Below are positions 1 through 8,862 of a stretch of DNA of 64,000 nucleotides, in pieces. The stretch covers positions 76,676-140,675 of the forward strand of contig NZ_JOEZ01000014.1 of assembly GCF_000721175.1 (NCBI RefSeq), in the 5' to 3' direction. The DNA is from Streptomyces anulatus (lineage in GTDB: Bacteria > Actinomycetota > Actinomycetes > Streptomycetales > Streptomycetaceae). Within the stretch, counting starts at the first letter, position 1, and each line of letters begins with the position of its first letter. A program made the position numbers and the translations under genes. Below the pieces are notes generated by a model. It was given only the letters and a program-made list of their open reading frames with translations, was not told the origin of the DNA and did no database searches.

Positions 1-1
1 G

Positions 2-634
2 CGGGCGAGGTTCGCGGAGCGCGTCGCCCATCACAACGCCCTGCACGACACCGTCCTCGCCACGCTGACGGCCATCGCCCGCGGTGGTGTCGACGCCAAC
101 ACCTCAGTGATGCGGGAGCGTTGTGCGCGGGAGGCCGCGTACCTCAGGAGGCTCGTGGAGCAGGCGGACGACCGTGAGTCCGCCTCCGGGGTACGGGCCG
201 CGCTGGAGGAATCCGTACGCGCTGCCGAAGCGCTCGGGCTGCGGGTGACCGCCCGCTACCACGAGCCGCCCGCCGTCCCCGGCGAGATAGCGCTGGCCAT
301 GGCGCGGGCGGCGACCGAGGCCCTCAACAACGTCCGGTGCCACGCCGGTACGGGGCACGCCTACCTGACCGCCGCCGGCGACTCCGGTCGGCTGATCGTC
401 ACCGTGGTCGACCGAGGCCGGGGCTTCGGCACCGGATCCGCCGGACCAAGGAGATCTGCCGCACCGGAGGGGTCGGGCGGATCGGAGGGGTCGGGCGGTT
501 CCGCCCGGCCGGTCACCGGCGGGATCGGGCTCGACCGTTGCGTGTACGCCCGGATGCGCGGCGTGGGCGGCCGGGCGTTCGTGGACAGCGCCCCCGGCGA
601 GGGCGTGCGCGTGGAGCTGAGATGGCCGGGGTGA
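2..634 (+). CDS. Sensor histidine kinase, NarL class (3' part, cut by window edge)
   Basis: The reading frame is open from the left edge, so only the C-terminal 210 residues are visible. They start with a dimerisation/phosphoacceptor helix containing ALHDTVLATLTAIA, where the His of LHD is the likely phosphorylated residue. An ATPase domain follows, with an N-box-like EALNNVRCHAG, a DRGRGFG loop and a GGIGL turn. A 25-residue Gly/Ser-rich insert (about codons 150-175) sits in the ATP lid. The kinase would phosphorylate the response regulator encoded directly downstream, whose start lies inside this gene. The signal and the sensor segment are not visible. Confidence 0.85.
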   Translation, partial: RARFAERVAHHNALHDTVLATLTAIARGGVDANTSVMRERCAREAAYLRRLVEQADDRESASGVRAALEESVRAAEALGLRVTARYHEPPAVPGEIALAMARAATEALNNVRCHAGTGHAYLTAAGDSGRLIVTVVDRGRGFGTGSAGPRRSAAPEGSGGSEGSGGSARPVTGGIGLDRCVYARMRGVGGRAFVDSAPGEGVRVELRWPG

Positions 635-1254
635 TCACCGTCGCCGTGGTCGACGACGACCGGATGCTGCGCGACGGCATCCGGTCGTGGTTCGCGGGAG
701 TCGAGGAGTTACGCCTCGTCGCGTGCGCCGCGACCGTCGACGAACTGCTCGCAGGCCCCTGGGAGCCGCCGGACGTCGTCCTGCTGGACCTCATGCTGCG
801 GGACGACCGGCCGCCCGCCGACAACATCCGCCGCCTGCGGGCGGCCGGCAGCCGGGTGTTGATGATCAGCGTGGTGGCGGACCGCGACCGGATCGTCTCG
901 GCCATCTCGGACGGGGCCGACGGCTTCCTCACGAAGGACCACGAGCTGTCCGTACTCGTCGAAGCCGTCGTTGAGATCGCGGCCGGGCGCACCGCCCACT
1001 CCCCGGAGCTGGCCTTCGCGCTCGCCTATGACCGTGGCTCCACCCGCCCCCGGCTCTCCCCCCAGGAACGCGAGGTGCTGGTGGGGTACGCCTCCGGGCT
1101 CACGCTGAAGGCGACCGCCCGCAGGGCCGGGATCACGGTGAACACGGCGAAGTACTACCTGGACCGGGTGAAGGCCAAGTACCAGGAGGCGGGCCGGCCC
1201 ACCTACACCAAGATCGACCTGGCGACCCGGGTCCGTGAGGACGGCTGGCGTTGA
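622..1254 (+). CDS. Response regulator, NarL/LuxR type
   Basis: This 210-residue protein has a receiver domain (about 5-120) followed by a LuxR-type helix-turn-helix (about 140-205). The acidic pocket is VVDDD, the phosphorylated Asp is in VVLLDLML, and the conserved Lys is in FLTKDH. The DNA-binding part reads LSPQEREVLVGYASGLTLKA, with ITVNTAKYYLDRVKAKY as recognition region. The ATG at 622 has GGAG 7 bases upstream and overlaps the kinase stop at 632-634, so the pair is translationally coupled. A GTG at 631 is a weaker alternative start. It is the cognate partner of the upstream kinase; target genes cannot be told from the sequence. Confidence 0.92.
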   Translation: MAGVITVAVVDDDRMLRDGIRSWFAGVEELRLVACAATVDELLAGPWEPPDVVLLDLMLRDDRPPADNIRRLRAAGSRVLMISVVADRDRIVSAISDGADGFLTKDHELSVLVEAVVEIAAGRTAHSPELAFALAYDRGSTRPRLSPQEREVLVGYASGLTLKATARRAGITVNTAKYYLDRVKAKYQEAGRPTYTKIDLATRVREDGWR

Positions 1255-1287
1255 CCCGTACGCGTGCGGCATCCGAAGATCGCTGGT

Positions 1288-2391
1288 GTGAACCGCCCTC
1301 CTGACCTGCCTCCGCCCTCGTCTTCGCCCTCACCCTCAGGCGAACCGCCTCGTACGGACGGGCCGCCCTCGCCCTGGGCCCCGCCGCAGTCCTCGGCCCA
1401 ACCGCCACGCCCGCCCGAACCAGGGCAGCAGTCCTGGCAGCAGGGCTGGGACAGACCCCAGGAGTGGAGCCGTCCGCCGACCGGGCCGGTGCGGGCGCCC
1501 TCGGGCTCCCGCTACGACGAGCAGGGGTGCAACGGCCAGGGCGGCCGGTTCGGCTGGCTGGGCGAGCTGTCCGCCGTCGTGGCGCTGGTCGTGGTGGGCG
1601 TACTGGTCGTCAGCATCGTCGGGTTCGTCGTCGCGGAACTGCTGGACGCGGGGCCCGCCTCGGCGGACAGCGACCTCTTCTTCGAGGACCCGGTCGCGGA
1701 CCTCGTCGTACAGCTCCTCGGCATCGCGATCGGCATACCCATCGTCCTGGGGGGCGCCCGGCTGCTGGGCCGGCGGCCCGCCGGGACCGTCTCCTCCGTC
1801 GTCGGGCGGCTGCGGTGGGGCTGGCTCTGGCGGTGCGCCGCCGTGGGGTTCCCGCTCATGGTCGTGCAGATCGGCCTGCTGATCGCGTGGACGTGGAACG
1901 ACGAGCCGCTCGGGGAGTCGGGGAGCGGCTTCCCGGGGTGGCCCGTCTTCCTGCTGAGCCTGGCCGTGGTGCTGGCGCTCGTCCCGTTCCAGGCCGCCGC
2001 CGAGGAGTACGTCTTCCGGGGCTGGCTGGTCCAGGTGATCGGCCGGGTCGTACGTTCGCCCTGGCCCGCGATCGTGATCGCTTCCCTGCTGTTCGCCCTG
2101 GCCCACGGGTTCGGTGAACTCTCCGGGTTCCTCCTGCTGCTGTACTCGGCGCTGTGGTGGGGCTGGCTCGTGATCCGTACCGGCGGTCTCGAAGCCGTGA
2201 TCGTCATGCACGTCGCGAACAACCTGCTGGCCTTCGGCCTGGCGGCCGGCTTCGGTGAACTGGCCAGCACGGAGACCGCGGCCGACGCGCCCTGGCAGGC
2301 CATGGCGATCGAGCTCGTCTTCGCCCCGCTGTACTGCCTGACCATGGCCCGGATCGCGGACCGCCGCGGGGTCGAGCGGGTGAGCCCCTGA
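1288..2391 (+). CDS. CPBP-family intramembrane metalloprotease
   Basis: The protein has 367 residues. The first 85 are Pro/Ser/Gln-rich and cytoplasmic-looking, followed by about eight hydrophobic segments. The family signature EEYVFRGW lies in the C-terminal half, and later motif-2/3 His and Asn residues are present (ALAHGF, MHVANN). This places it in the CAAX-protease/bacteriocin-processing (CPBP, Abi) family, whose Glu and His residues coordinate the active-site metal. Actinomycete members are of unknown substrate. I chose the GTG at 1288 because it begins the proline-rich stretch; a GTG at 1264 is also in frame. It follows the response regulator by 33 bases and could be co-transcribed. 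Confidence 0.85.
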   Translation: MNRPPDLPPPSSSPSPSGEPPRTDGPPSPWAPPQSSAQPPRPPEPGQQSWQQGWDRPQEWSRPPTGPVRAPSGSRYDEQGCNGQGGRFGWLGELSAVVALVVVGVLVVSIVGFVVAELLDAGPASADSDLFFEDPVADLVVQLLGIAIGIPIVLGGARLLGRRPAGTVSSVVGRLRWGWLWRCAAVGFPLMVVQIGLLIAWTWNDEPLGESGSGFPGWPVFLLSLAVVLALVPFQAAAEEYVFRGWLVQVIGRVVRSPWPAIVIASLLFALAHGFGELSGFLLLLYSALWWGWLVIRTGGLEAVIVMHVANNLLAFGLAAGFGELASTETAADAPWQAMAIELVFAPLYCLTMARIADRRGVERVSP

Positions 2392-2485
2392 CCCCTGCCC
2401 CCGCGGCGGCCTTCGCTTCACGCCGCGTTCAGCGCCACCGTGCGCGGAGTTCCTCCGGAGGCCAGGACGGCACACTGCCCGGGGG

Positions 2486-3085
2486 TCAGAACGGCACGGT
2501 CAGCTGCGCCCGGACGTGCGCCCGCAGCACCCCCGCCATGTCCGTCCCGCAGTCGCTGATCAGCCACTGGATCTGGAGCCCGTCCATCAGCGCGATGAGC
2601 TGCTGCGCGGCGGCCGACGGATCGACGTCCTCCCGGAGTTCGCCCGCCTCCCGGGCCTGGCGGTAGGCCCGTTCGGTGTTGGCGACCGAGGTGCGGTAGC
2701 GGTCCTCGAAGTACCCGTGCGCGGGATGGCCGGGCGATGTGGCCTCCGCCGCGACCACCGAGAACAGCTCGACGATCCCGCGCCGCTTCGCGTTCAGCTC
2801 CGCGAGGTCGGTCAGCCGGCGCAGATGGCCGACGCCCCGCGTCGCGCCCAGGGACAGCCACTCGTCGTCCACGTCGTCGCGCCGCTGGAGCACGGCGAGG
2901 AGCAGTGCCTCCTTCGTCGGGAAGTGGTGCAGGAGGCCCGGATGGGAGATGCCGCAGCGGGTGGCGATCACCCGGAGCGACGCGCCCCGGTAGCCGGCCT
3001 CGCCGAACAGGGTCATCGCCTGGTCGAGGATCTCGGTCCGCTTGGCCCGGCCCTTGGCGTAACCGCGCCCCGGCCCGGAGATCAC
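2486..3085 (-). CDS. TetR-family transcriptional regulator
   Basis: 199 residues. The N-terminal helix-turn-helix is clear: KRTEILDQAMTLFGEAGYRG, then LRVIATRCGISHPGLLHHF. The C-terminal ligand/dimer domain is unspecific. The gene is divergent from the beta-glucosidase gene at 3249, and the 163 bases between them hold an imperfect dyad (3172-3201). The simplest reading is a repressor of itself and of the glycosidase, released by a sugar or glycoside. That link is inferred from position only. Confidence 0.9.
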   Translation of the reverse strand: MISGPGRGYAKGRAKRTEILDQAMTLFGEAGYRGASLRVIATRCGISHPGLLHHFPTKEALLLAVLQRRDDVDDEWLSLGATRGVGHLRRLTDLAELNAKRRGIVELFSVVAAEATSPGHPAHGYFEDRYRTSVANTERAYRQAREAGELREDVDPSAAAQQLIALMDGLQIQWLISDCGTDMAGVLRAHVRAQLTVPF

Positions 3086-3171
3086 GCGCCGTCACCCGCT
3101 GTCGTCCGCATCGGACACCTCTCTCGCTCCACTGCCACGGCCCGGATTCTCACGGACCGCATCCCGGATCC

Positions 3172-3201
3172 CTCAATACTTACCAAGCGGTCGGGATTGA
3201 G
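3172..3201. promoter_or_regulatory. Candidate TetR operator, imperfect 30-bp dyad
   Basis: The outer arms CTCAAT and ATTGAG are perfect inverted repeats, and the centre reads ACC-AAGC-GGT. Ten of 15 positions are symmetric. It lies midway between the divergent TetR gene and the beta-glucosidase gene, where an autoregulated repressor would bind. Confidence 0.55.
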
Positions 3202-3248
3202 CGTACGGTACTGCGAGTGCCGTCGTGGCCGTGGCGAAAGGAACTCCT

Positions 3249-5540
3249 GTGGGCCCCAGACCGCCGTACCTCGACCCCGAGCTGCCCGTGGCGGAGCGGG
3301 TCGCCGACCTCCTGGGTCGCATGACGCTGCCCGAGAAGGTCGGCCAGATGCTCCAGCTCAACGCCAAGGAGGGGGTGCGGCACCTCGTCGAGGACCTGCA
3401 CGCCGGCTCGATCCTGCACGCCTCACCGGAGCGGGTGCGCGAGGCCGCCGTGCTCACCGGCAGGACCCGGCTGCGCATCCCGCTGCTCGTCGCGGAGGAC
3501 TGCATCCACGGGCACTCCTTCTGGGAGGGGGCCACGATCTACCCGACGCAGCTCGGGATGGCCGCCACCTGGGACCCGGAGCTGGTGGAGCGGATCGCGC
3601 GGGCGACGGCGGTCGAGGTCGCGGCGACCGGGGTGCACTGGACGTTCTCGCCGGTCCTCTGCATCACCCGGGACCTGCGCTGGGGCCGGGTGAGCGAGAC
3701 GTTCGGCGAAGACCCGCACCTGATCGGCGAGCTGGCGTCCGCGATGGTGCGCGGCTATCAGGGCGACGGCCTCGACGACCCGACCGCGATCCTGGCCTGT
3801 GCCAAGCACTTCGCCGGGTATTCGGAGACCCAGGGCGGCCGGGACGCCAGCGAGGCCGACATCTCACGGCGCAAGCTGCGCTCCTGGTTCCTGCCGCCGT
3901 TCGAGCGGGTCGCCAAGGAGGGCTGCCGGACCTTCATGCTCGGCTACCAGTCGATGGACGGCGTGCCGGTCACCGTGAACGGCTGGCTGCTCGACGAGGT
4001 GCTGCGCGGCGAGTGGGGCTACACCGGGACCCTGGTCACCGACTGGGACAACGTCGGCCGCATGGTGTGGGAGCAGAAGGTCCACGCCGACTACGCGCAG
4101 GCGTCGGCGGCGGCGGTCCGTGCGGGCAACGACGTGGTGATGGCCACGCCGGACTTCTTCCAGGGGGCCCAGGAGGCCGTCGCCCAGGGTGAGGTGACGG
4201 AGGCGGAGATCGACGCCGCCGTACGCCGCATCCTGACGCTCAAGTTCGAGCTGGGCCTCTTCGAGAACCCGCGCCACCCCGACGCCGACCGGCAGGCCGA
4301 GGTCATCGGCAGTGGGGCGCACGCCGCGCTGAACCTGGAGGCGGCCCGCCGCTCACTGGTCCTCCTGACGAACGACGGCACGCTGCCGTTCGCGGGCGGC
4401 CTGACGGCCGACGACGAGGGCCGGGGCCGGTCCGCCGCCGCCGACCGCCCCCGTACGGTGGCCGTCGTCGGCCCCAACGCCGATGACGCCCAGACCCAGT
4501 TGGGCGACTGGGCGGGCTCCTCCGGGCAGGCCGACTGGCTGCCGGAGGGCCAGCCGCGCGCCATGATCCGTACGGTTCTCGACGGCTTCCGCGACCACGT
4601 GCCCGCCGACTGGACCGTCGCGTACGCGCCGGGAGCGCGGATCCTCGACGTGGGCCCGGACCCGGAAGGGGCGTTCTTCCCGGACGGTCAGCCCCGCCCG
4701 GAGGCCGTCGTCCCGGCGGCCCCCGACGCACGGCTGATCGCGGACGCGGTCGCGGCGGCCGAGGCCGCCGACCACGTGGTGGCCGTCGTCGGCGACCGGA
4801 TCGAACTGGTCGGCGAGGGCAGGTCCACCGCGACGCTCGAACTCGTCGGCGGCCAGGTCGCGTTGCTGGACGCCCTCGCGGCCACGGGCAAGCCGCTCGT
4901 CGTCGTGGTCATCAGCTCCAAGCCGCTGGTGCTGCCGCCGTCCGCACTGGGCGCGGCGGCGATCGTGTACGCCGCCAACCCGGGCATGCTCGGCGGCCGG
5001 GCCATCGCGGAGCTGCTCCTCGGGCTGATCGAGCCGACCGGCCGGCTGCCGCTGTCCTTCGCCCGGCACGCGGGCCAGCAGCCGACGTACTACAACCAGG
5101 TGCGCGGCCAGCACGGCTCGCGCTACGCGGACCTCACCCAGCGCCCGGCGTTCGTGTTCGGCGAGGGGCTGAGCTACTCGACGGTCACCTACACGGACCT
5201 GGAGGTGCTGACGGCGGTGGTCGACGAGTCGGAGACCGTACGGGCTCGGGTCACGGTGACCAACACGGGGGCGCGGTCCGCGCTGGAGACGGTCCAGGTG
5301 TACGTGAGCGACACGGTGACGTCGGTGACCTGGGCGGAGAAGGAGCTCAAGGCCTACCGCCAGGTGGAGCTGGCCCCCGGGCAGTCGCGCGAGGTCCTCG
5401 TCGGGCTTCCGGCGGCCGCCTGCACGCTCGTGGACGCGGAAGGCCGCCGTGTCGTGGAGCCGGGCCGCTTCGAACTGCTGGTCGGCCCGTCGTCCCGGGA
5501 CGAGGCGCTGCTGCGGGGGGAGTTCACGGTCAAGGGGTGA
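3249..5540 (+). CDS. Glycoside hydrolase family 3 (beta-glucosidase/beta-xylosidase)
   Basis: This 763-residue enzyme probably cleaves beta-linked sugars from the non-reducing end. The GH3 N-terminal TIM barrel carries RVSETFGEDPHL, CAKHFAGYSETQGGRDAS and the nucleophile motif LVTDWDN (Asp about residue 265, bases 4041-4043). The GH3 C-terminal sandwich follows (about 365-620), then a fibronectin-III-like domain ending near EVLVGLPAAACTLVD. There is no signal peptide, so it is probably intracellular. The start is the GTG at 3249, which has AAAGGA 6 bases upstream. An in-frame GTG at 3225 lacks a ribosome site. The divergent TetR gene is the likely regulator. Confidence 0.93.
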   Translation: MGPRPPYLDPELPVAERVADLLGRMTLPEKVGQMLQLNAKEGVRHLVEDLHAGSILHASPERVREAAVLTGRTRLRIPLLVAEDCIHGHSFWEGATIYPTQLGMAATWDPELVERIARATAVEVAATGVHWTFSPVLCITRDLRWGRVSETFGEDPHLIGELASAMVRGYQGDGLDDPTAILACAKHFAGYSETQGGRDASEADISRRKLRSWFLPPFERVAKEGCRTFMLGYQSMDGVPVTVNGWLLDEVLRGEWGYTGTLVTDWDNVGRMVWEQKVHADYAQASAAAVRAGNDVVMATPDFFQGAQEAVAQGEVTEAEIDAAVRRILTLKFELGLFENPRHPDADRQAEVIGSGAHAALNLEAARRSLVLLTNDGTLPFAGGLTADDEGRGRSAAADRPRTVAVVGPNADDAQTQLGDWAGSSGQADWLPEGQPRAMIRTVLDGFRDHVPADWTVAYAPGARILDVGPDPEGAFFPDGQPRPEAVVPAAPDARLIADAVAAAEAADHVVAVVGDRIELVGEGRSTATLELVGGQVALLDALAATGKPLVVVVISSKPLVLPPSALGAAAIVYAANPGMLGGRAIAELLLGLIEPTGRLPLSFARHAGQQPTYYNQVRGQHGSRYADLTQRPAFVFGEGLSYSTVTYTDLEVLTAVVDESETVRARVTVTNTGARSALETVQVYVSDTVTSVTWAEKELKAYRQVELAPGQSREVLVGLPAAACTLVDAEGRRVVEPGRFELLVGPSSRDEALLRGEFTVKG

Positions 5541-5562
5541 GCCCGGGACCGTGACGGCTCCG

Positions 5563-5603
5563 CCGCCGGTGGGCAGGAGGGCGACGCCCGCCCCCACCGG
5601 CGG
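5563..5603. terminator. Stem-loop after the GH3 gene
   Basis: A perfect 11-bp stem, CCGCCGGTGGG (5563-5573) pairing with CCCACCGGCGG (5593-5603), starts 22 bases after the GH3 stop. There is no U-tract, which is usual for this kind of genome. Confidence 0.6.
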
Positions 5604-5797
5604 AACCCACCACACCCCGCGCCCGGTGAACGGGGCGCATCCGGGGCGCGCTGAGAAGAAGCGTTTCCGCGTGCGGGTATTCGCCCGTACGGGTGTGGCG
5701 CGGCCGTCCGGACGGCGGTGGGGCGAGCACAATGGGGCCGCGGTTCGTGCAGAGGCGCGCAGGCCCCTCTCCCGCACCTTGCGCTCAAGGAGGACCG

Positions 5798-6439
5798 GTG
5801 GCGGAGAGCTGGACGGTTCAGCGAACGGGGCCGGGGGATGTTGCGCGCACGCAGGCGCGGGAACAACTTCTGGAAGCTGCGAGGGAGTTGTACGGCGTCA
5901 ACGGATACCGGGCCACCGCCGAGCACGATGTGTGCGAGGCGGCCGGCGTGCCGGTCGAGGTGCTGCGTCAGGAGTACGGCTCCCGGGAGGGGCTGCTCAT
6001 CGCCCTCCACAACCGGGTCACGACGACCGGACTGCGGGCGGCGGAGAGCGCCCTGCTGAGCGAGGGCATCGAGGAGTGCTCGATCGCGGAGCGGGTCCGG
6101 CTGCTCTTCGACGCCTATGTGGAGGCCGTCACCCGCGATCCGCGCGAGGCCCGTGTGACGTTCGTCGAAGTGCTGGGGGTGAGCGCCGTGGTGGACGAGC
6201 ACTGCAAGCTCTGGCGGGCGCTGTGGACGGAGTTCCTGACGGGCGAGGCCGAGCGGGCGGTGGAGCGCGGCGAGGCGGAGGACCGGGACCACCGGGTCGA
6301 CGTGATGGTGATGGTCGGCACCGTCCACGAACTGATGGCCCACCACGCCCGCCGCTGCCGCCGGGCCCGCCCCGGCGAGGTCTCGGGCGAGCTGACCCAG
6401 CTGGCGCTGTCGATGCTGGGGTCGCGGTCGCAGGAGTGA
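5798..6439 (+). CDS. TetR-family transcriptional regulator
   Basis: 213 residues. The N-terminal DNA-binding part is recognisable (QAREQLLEAARELYGVNGYR followed by a degenerate recognition helix VCEAAGVPVEVLRQEYGSRE), and the C-terminal domain is helical. The start chosen is the GTG at 5798 preceded by AAGGAGG; the frame stays open upstream to 5693 without a better site. It sits between the GH3 gene and a convergent SGNH hydrolase gene with no obvious target next to it, so its regulon is unknown. Confidence 0.85.
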   Translation: MAESWTVQRTGPGDVARTQAREQLLEAARELYGVNGYRATAEHDVCEAAGVPVEVLRQEYGSREGLLIALHNRVTTTGLRAAESALLSEGIEECSIAERVRLLFDAYVEAVTRDPREARVTFVEVLGVSAVVDEHCKLWRALWTEFLTGEAERAVERGEAEDRDHRVDVMVMVGTVHELMAHHARRCRRARPGEVSGELTQLALSMLGSRSQE

Positions 6440-6507
6440 GGATGCGGAACGCTTCCACCGGCTGACAGGCCGGCCGCATGTGGTGGGGGAGCCGCCTTCG
6501 GAGCTGG

Positions 6508-7233
6508 TCAGCCCGACGCCGCCGCGGTGACCGGTCCGCCCGCCGGAACCGGCCGCCCGGCGTACGGACCGCCCAGCCCCCACGCCTGGTGCATCGTGTC
6601 GGCGAAGGCCGCGGCGAGGAGGTGTTCGCCGGTCGGGCCGGGGTGCGTGCCGTCGTACGTGTCCGTGTGGATGTCGTACGCCGTGGGGCGCGAGGCCAGC
6701 AGGAGCGGGGAGGACGCGGTGTCGAGGCCAGCGACGGCCTTGGCGAGGAGTTCGTTGAAGTGTGCGCAGGAGGCGGCGAAGGGGGCGTCCGTCTCGGCCC
6801 GGATGTTCGGTATCACCGGGAGCAGCACCATGCGGACGTGCGGGTTCGCCGTGCGCGCCGCCATGACGAACGCGCGGGCGTTGGCCGCTGTCTGTTCGGC
6901 GTCCGTGTAGAACCCGAGGTCTATCAGGCCGAGCGACACCAGCAGGACGTCCGCCTCCGTCTCGCGCACCGTGTCCGCGATCACCGGGGCCATGTGCAGA
7001 TAGCCCTCGCCCCAGCCGGACAGGTGCCGGCGGGCGGCGGGCGGGAAGGACGGGTCGGCGTACGTGTGGGAGAGCGGGGCGTTCGCCTCGGTGTCGTACA
7101 GCGTCGAGCGTGGGCCGACGATCTCGTACGGGAGGCCGGGGAACGCCTCCAGGTGCTGCCACATCCGGTAGCGCCAGGTGAAGTCGCCGGCGCGGCCGAT
7201 GGTCATGGAATCGCCGACGAAGAGGAAACGCAT
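6508..7233 (-). CDS. SGNH/GDSL-family hydrolase
   Basis: 241 residues, starting MRFLFVGDSMTIG, which holds the block-I catalytic Ser (GDSM). Block V is DGTHPGPTGEHLLA with the Asp-x-x-His pair, and a block III-like GLIDLGF is present. The family includes esterases, lipases and carbohydrate deacetylases; the substrate here is not evident. No signal peptide is seen, so it is probably cytoplasmic. The reading frame extends 71 codons upstream, but the GDSM motif normally lies within the first 10-15 residues, so the ATG at 7233 is chosen. It is divergent from the anchored secreted protein at 7292. Confidence 0.88.
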   Translation of the reverse strand: MRFLFVGDSMTIGRAGDFTWRYRMWQHLEAFPGLPYEIVGPRSTLYDTEANAPLSHTYADPSFPPAARRHLSGWGEGYLHMAPVIADTVRETEADVLLVSLGLIDLGFYTDAEQTAANARAFVMAARTANPHVRMVLLPVIPNIRAETDAPFAASCAHFNELLAKAVAGLDTASSPLLLASRPTAYDIHTDTYDGTHPGPTGEHLLAAAFADTMHQAWGLGGPYAGRPVPAGGPVTAAASG

Positions 7234-7291
7234 GGCGTCATCATGGCCGATCACGGCTCCGGCCTGCGACGTGACGATGGACACTTGGGCC

Positions 7292-8338
7292 ATGCGTTCG
7301 TATCCGACCGGCCCGGCAGGCCGCGCCGCCGCCACACTCGCCGCCGCCCTCGCCGTCGCCCTGCCGATGTTCGCCGGGTCCGGTCCGGCCGTGGCCGACG
7401 ACGGGCGGCCCGACCGTGACTTCACGATCGAGGACCCCCGCATCACCGAGTCCAGCGGCCTGGCCGCCAGCCGCGCCCACCCCGGCGTCTACTGGACGCA
7501 CAACGACAGCGACGACGGCCCCTACGTCTTCGCCGTCGACTCCCGTACCGGGAAGACCCTCGCGACCATCACCATGAGCGGGGTGGGGGAGCCGCGGGAC
7601 GTCGAGGGCATCTCCATCGGGCCGGACGGCGACATCTACGTCGGTGACATCGGGGACAACCTGGACGGCACCTGGAGTCATGTCTGGATCTACCGCTTCC
7701 CCGAGCCGAAGACGCTGCGCGACGCCACGGTCACGGCCGTCCAGTACGACGTGAAGTACGCCGACGGGGCCCGCAACGCCGAGGCGCTGATGGTCCACCC
7801 GAAGACCGGCCGCGTCTACATCGCCTCCAAGAACGAGGACGGCGGCGGTCTCTACGAGGGCCCCGCGAAGCTGACCGCCGGCTCCGCGAACGTGTTCCGG
7901 CGGGTGGACGAGGTGCCGTGGGTGACGGACGGGGCCTTCTCACCCGACGGGACCCGGCTGGTGCTGCGCTCGTACTTCAGCGCCCGCGAGTACGCCTTCG
8001 AGAAGGGCCGCCTCGGTGCGGACCGGTCGGTCGGCGCCCCGTTCCAGCGGCAGGCGGAGTCCGTGACGTACACGGCGGACGGCTCGGCACTGATGTTCGG
8101 CTCGGAGGGGGCGCGCAGCGATGTCGTCCGGGTGGAGGTGGCGGGCGGGCCGGGGAGCGGTTCGGGGTCCGGTGCGGATTCCGGGTCCGGGTCCGGGTCC
8201 GGCGATGGGTCCGGGGCTCCCGCGAAGGGCGGCGACGAGGCCGGGGGCGGTGACGGCAACGTGGCCCTCGGGGCCGCCGTCCTCGTCGGGGCGGCGGCCC
8301 TCTGGCTCGCGCTGAAGCGGCGGCGCGGGCAGGGGTAG
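7292..8338 (+). CDS. Secreted, C-terminally membrane-anchored beta-propeller-like protein
   Basis: 348 residues. The N-terminus is a signal peptide (basic MRSYPTGPAGR, hydrophobic core to about residue 30, cleavage near AVADD). The body has repeated beta-rich segments (VYWTHNDSDDGPYVFAVD, PDGDIYVGDIGDN, SPDGTRLVLRSYF) typical of propeller folds in lactonase- or WD-like proteins. A Gly-Ser linker (about 290-315) then leads to one transmembrane helix and KRRR, anchoring it to the membrane with the body outside. There is no LPxTG sorting motif. I do not recognise a specific function. An in-frame ATG at 7277 is an alternative start. Confidence 0.8.
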   Translation: MRSYPTGPAGRAAATLAAALAVALPMFAGSGPAVADDGRPDRDFTIEDPRITESSGLAASRAHPGVYWTHNDSDDGPYVFAVDSRTGKTLATITMSGVGEPRDVEGISIGPDGDIYVGDIGDNLDGTWSHVWIYRFPEPKTLRDATVTAVQYDVKYADGARNAEALMVHPKTGRVYIASKNEDGGGLYEGPAKLTAGSANVFRRVDEVPWVTDGAFSPDGTRLVLRSYFSAREYAFEKGRLGADRSVGAPFQRQAESVTYTADGSALMFGSEGARSDVVRVEVAGGPGSGSGSGADSGSGSGSGDGSGAPAKGGDEAGGGDGNVALGAAVLVGAAALWLALKRRRGQG

Positions 8339-8363
8339 GGGCAGGGGATCCGGCGCTCCGCGC

Positions 8364-8765
8364 TCAGGTGTCCTCCGTCACCGGCCACACCTCGTAGTGC
8401 AGCGTCTTGTCCCGCTTCAGCCGGTGCACCAGCGGGACGAGCACGCCCTGCACGGCCGGGTACTTCCGCGACATCATCCGTGCCGCGTGCGTGTTCTCCT
8501 TCGTGCCCGGCCGCAGCAGCCGTGCGTACGCCCTGATCTGCGGTCCGGTGGGTCTGCCCCGGACCGTGCAGGGGGCGATCTCCACCTGCGGGTGGTTGCG
8601 CATCCGCTCGACCTTCCAGGCGGAGGAGAACGTGCGGATGAACGCGTGATCGCCCTCGACGGCGATGTTGACCGGTGTGCCGACGGGGGTCCCGTCCTGC
8701 CGGTGGGTGCTCAGCAGGACGGTGTACTGCTTCACGAAAGGAGCGAGCTCCGGGCTGGCGTCCAT
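8364..8765 (-). CDS. PPOX-class F420-dependent flavin/deazaflavin oxidoreductase
   Basis: 133 residues forming one split-barrel domain of the pyridoxamine-phosphate-oxidase-like family. Typical strands are VLLSTHRQDGTPVGTPVNIA, AFIRTFSSAWKVERMRNHP and VEIAPCTVRGRPTGP. Actinomycete proteins of this size usually bind deazaflavin F420 and reduce small molecules; the actual substrate is unknown. The gene stands alone on the minus strand, convergent with the anchored protein gene 26 bases away. Confidence 0.85.
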   Translation of the reverse strand: MDASPELAPFVKQYTVLLSTHRQDGTPVGTPVNIAVEGDHAFIRTFSSAWKVERMRNHPQVEIAPCTVRGRPTGPQIRAYARLLRPGTKENTHAARMMSRKYPAVQGVLVPLVHRLKRDKTLHYEVWPVTEDT

Positions 8766-8803
8766 ATATCCATTGGGGCACGGGCCGGGGGCGCTGTCAT
8801 TTC

Positions 8804-8848
8804 CGCGCCGCTGTCCGCGCCGCTGTCCGCGCCGCTGTCCGCGCCGTC
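8804..8848. repeat. 12-bp tandem repeat, about 3.7 copies
   Basis: CGCGCCGCTGTC is repeated at 8804, 8816 and 8828, with a partial fourth copy. It lies between the PPOX gene start and the TetR gene end. No function is evident; slippage is the likely origin. Confidence 0.8.
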
Positions 8849-8862
8849 GCCCTGCCTGGCGT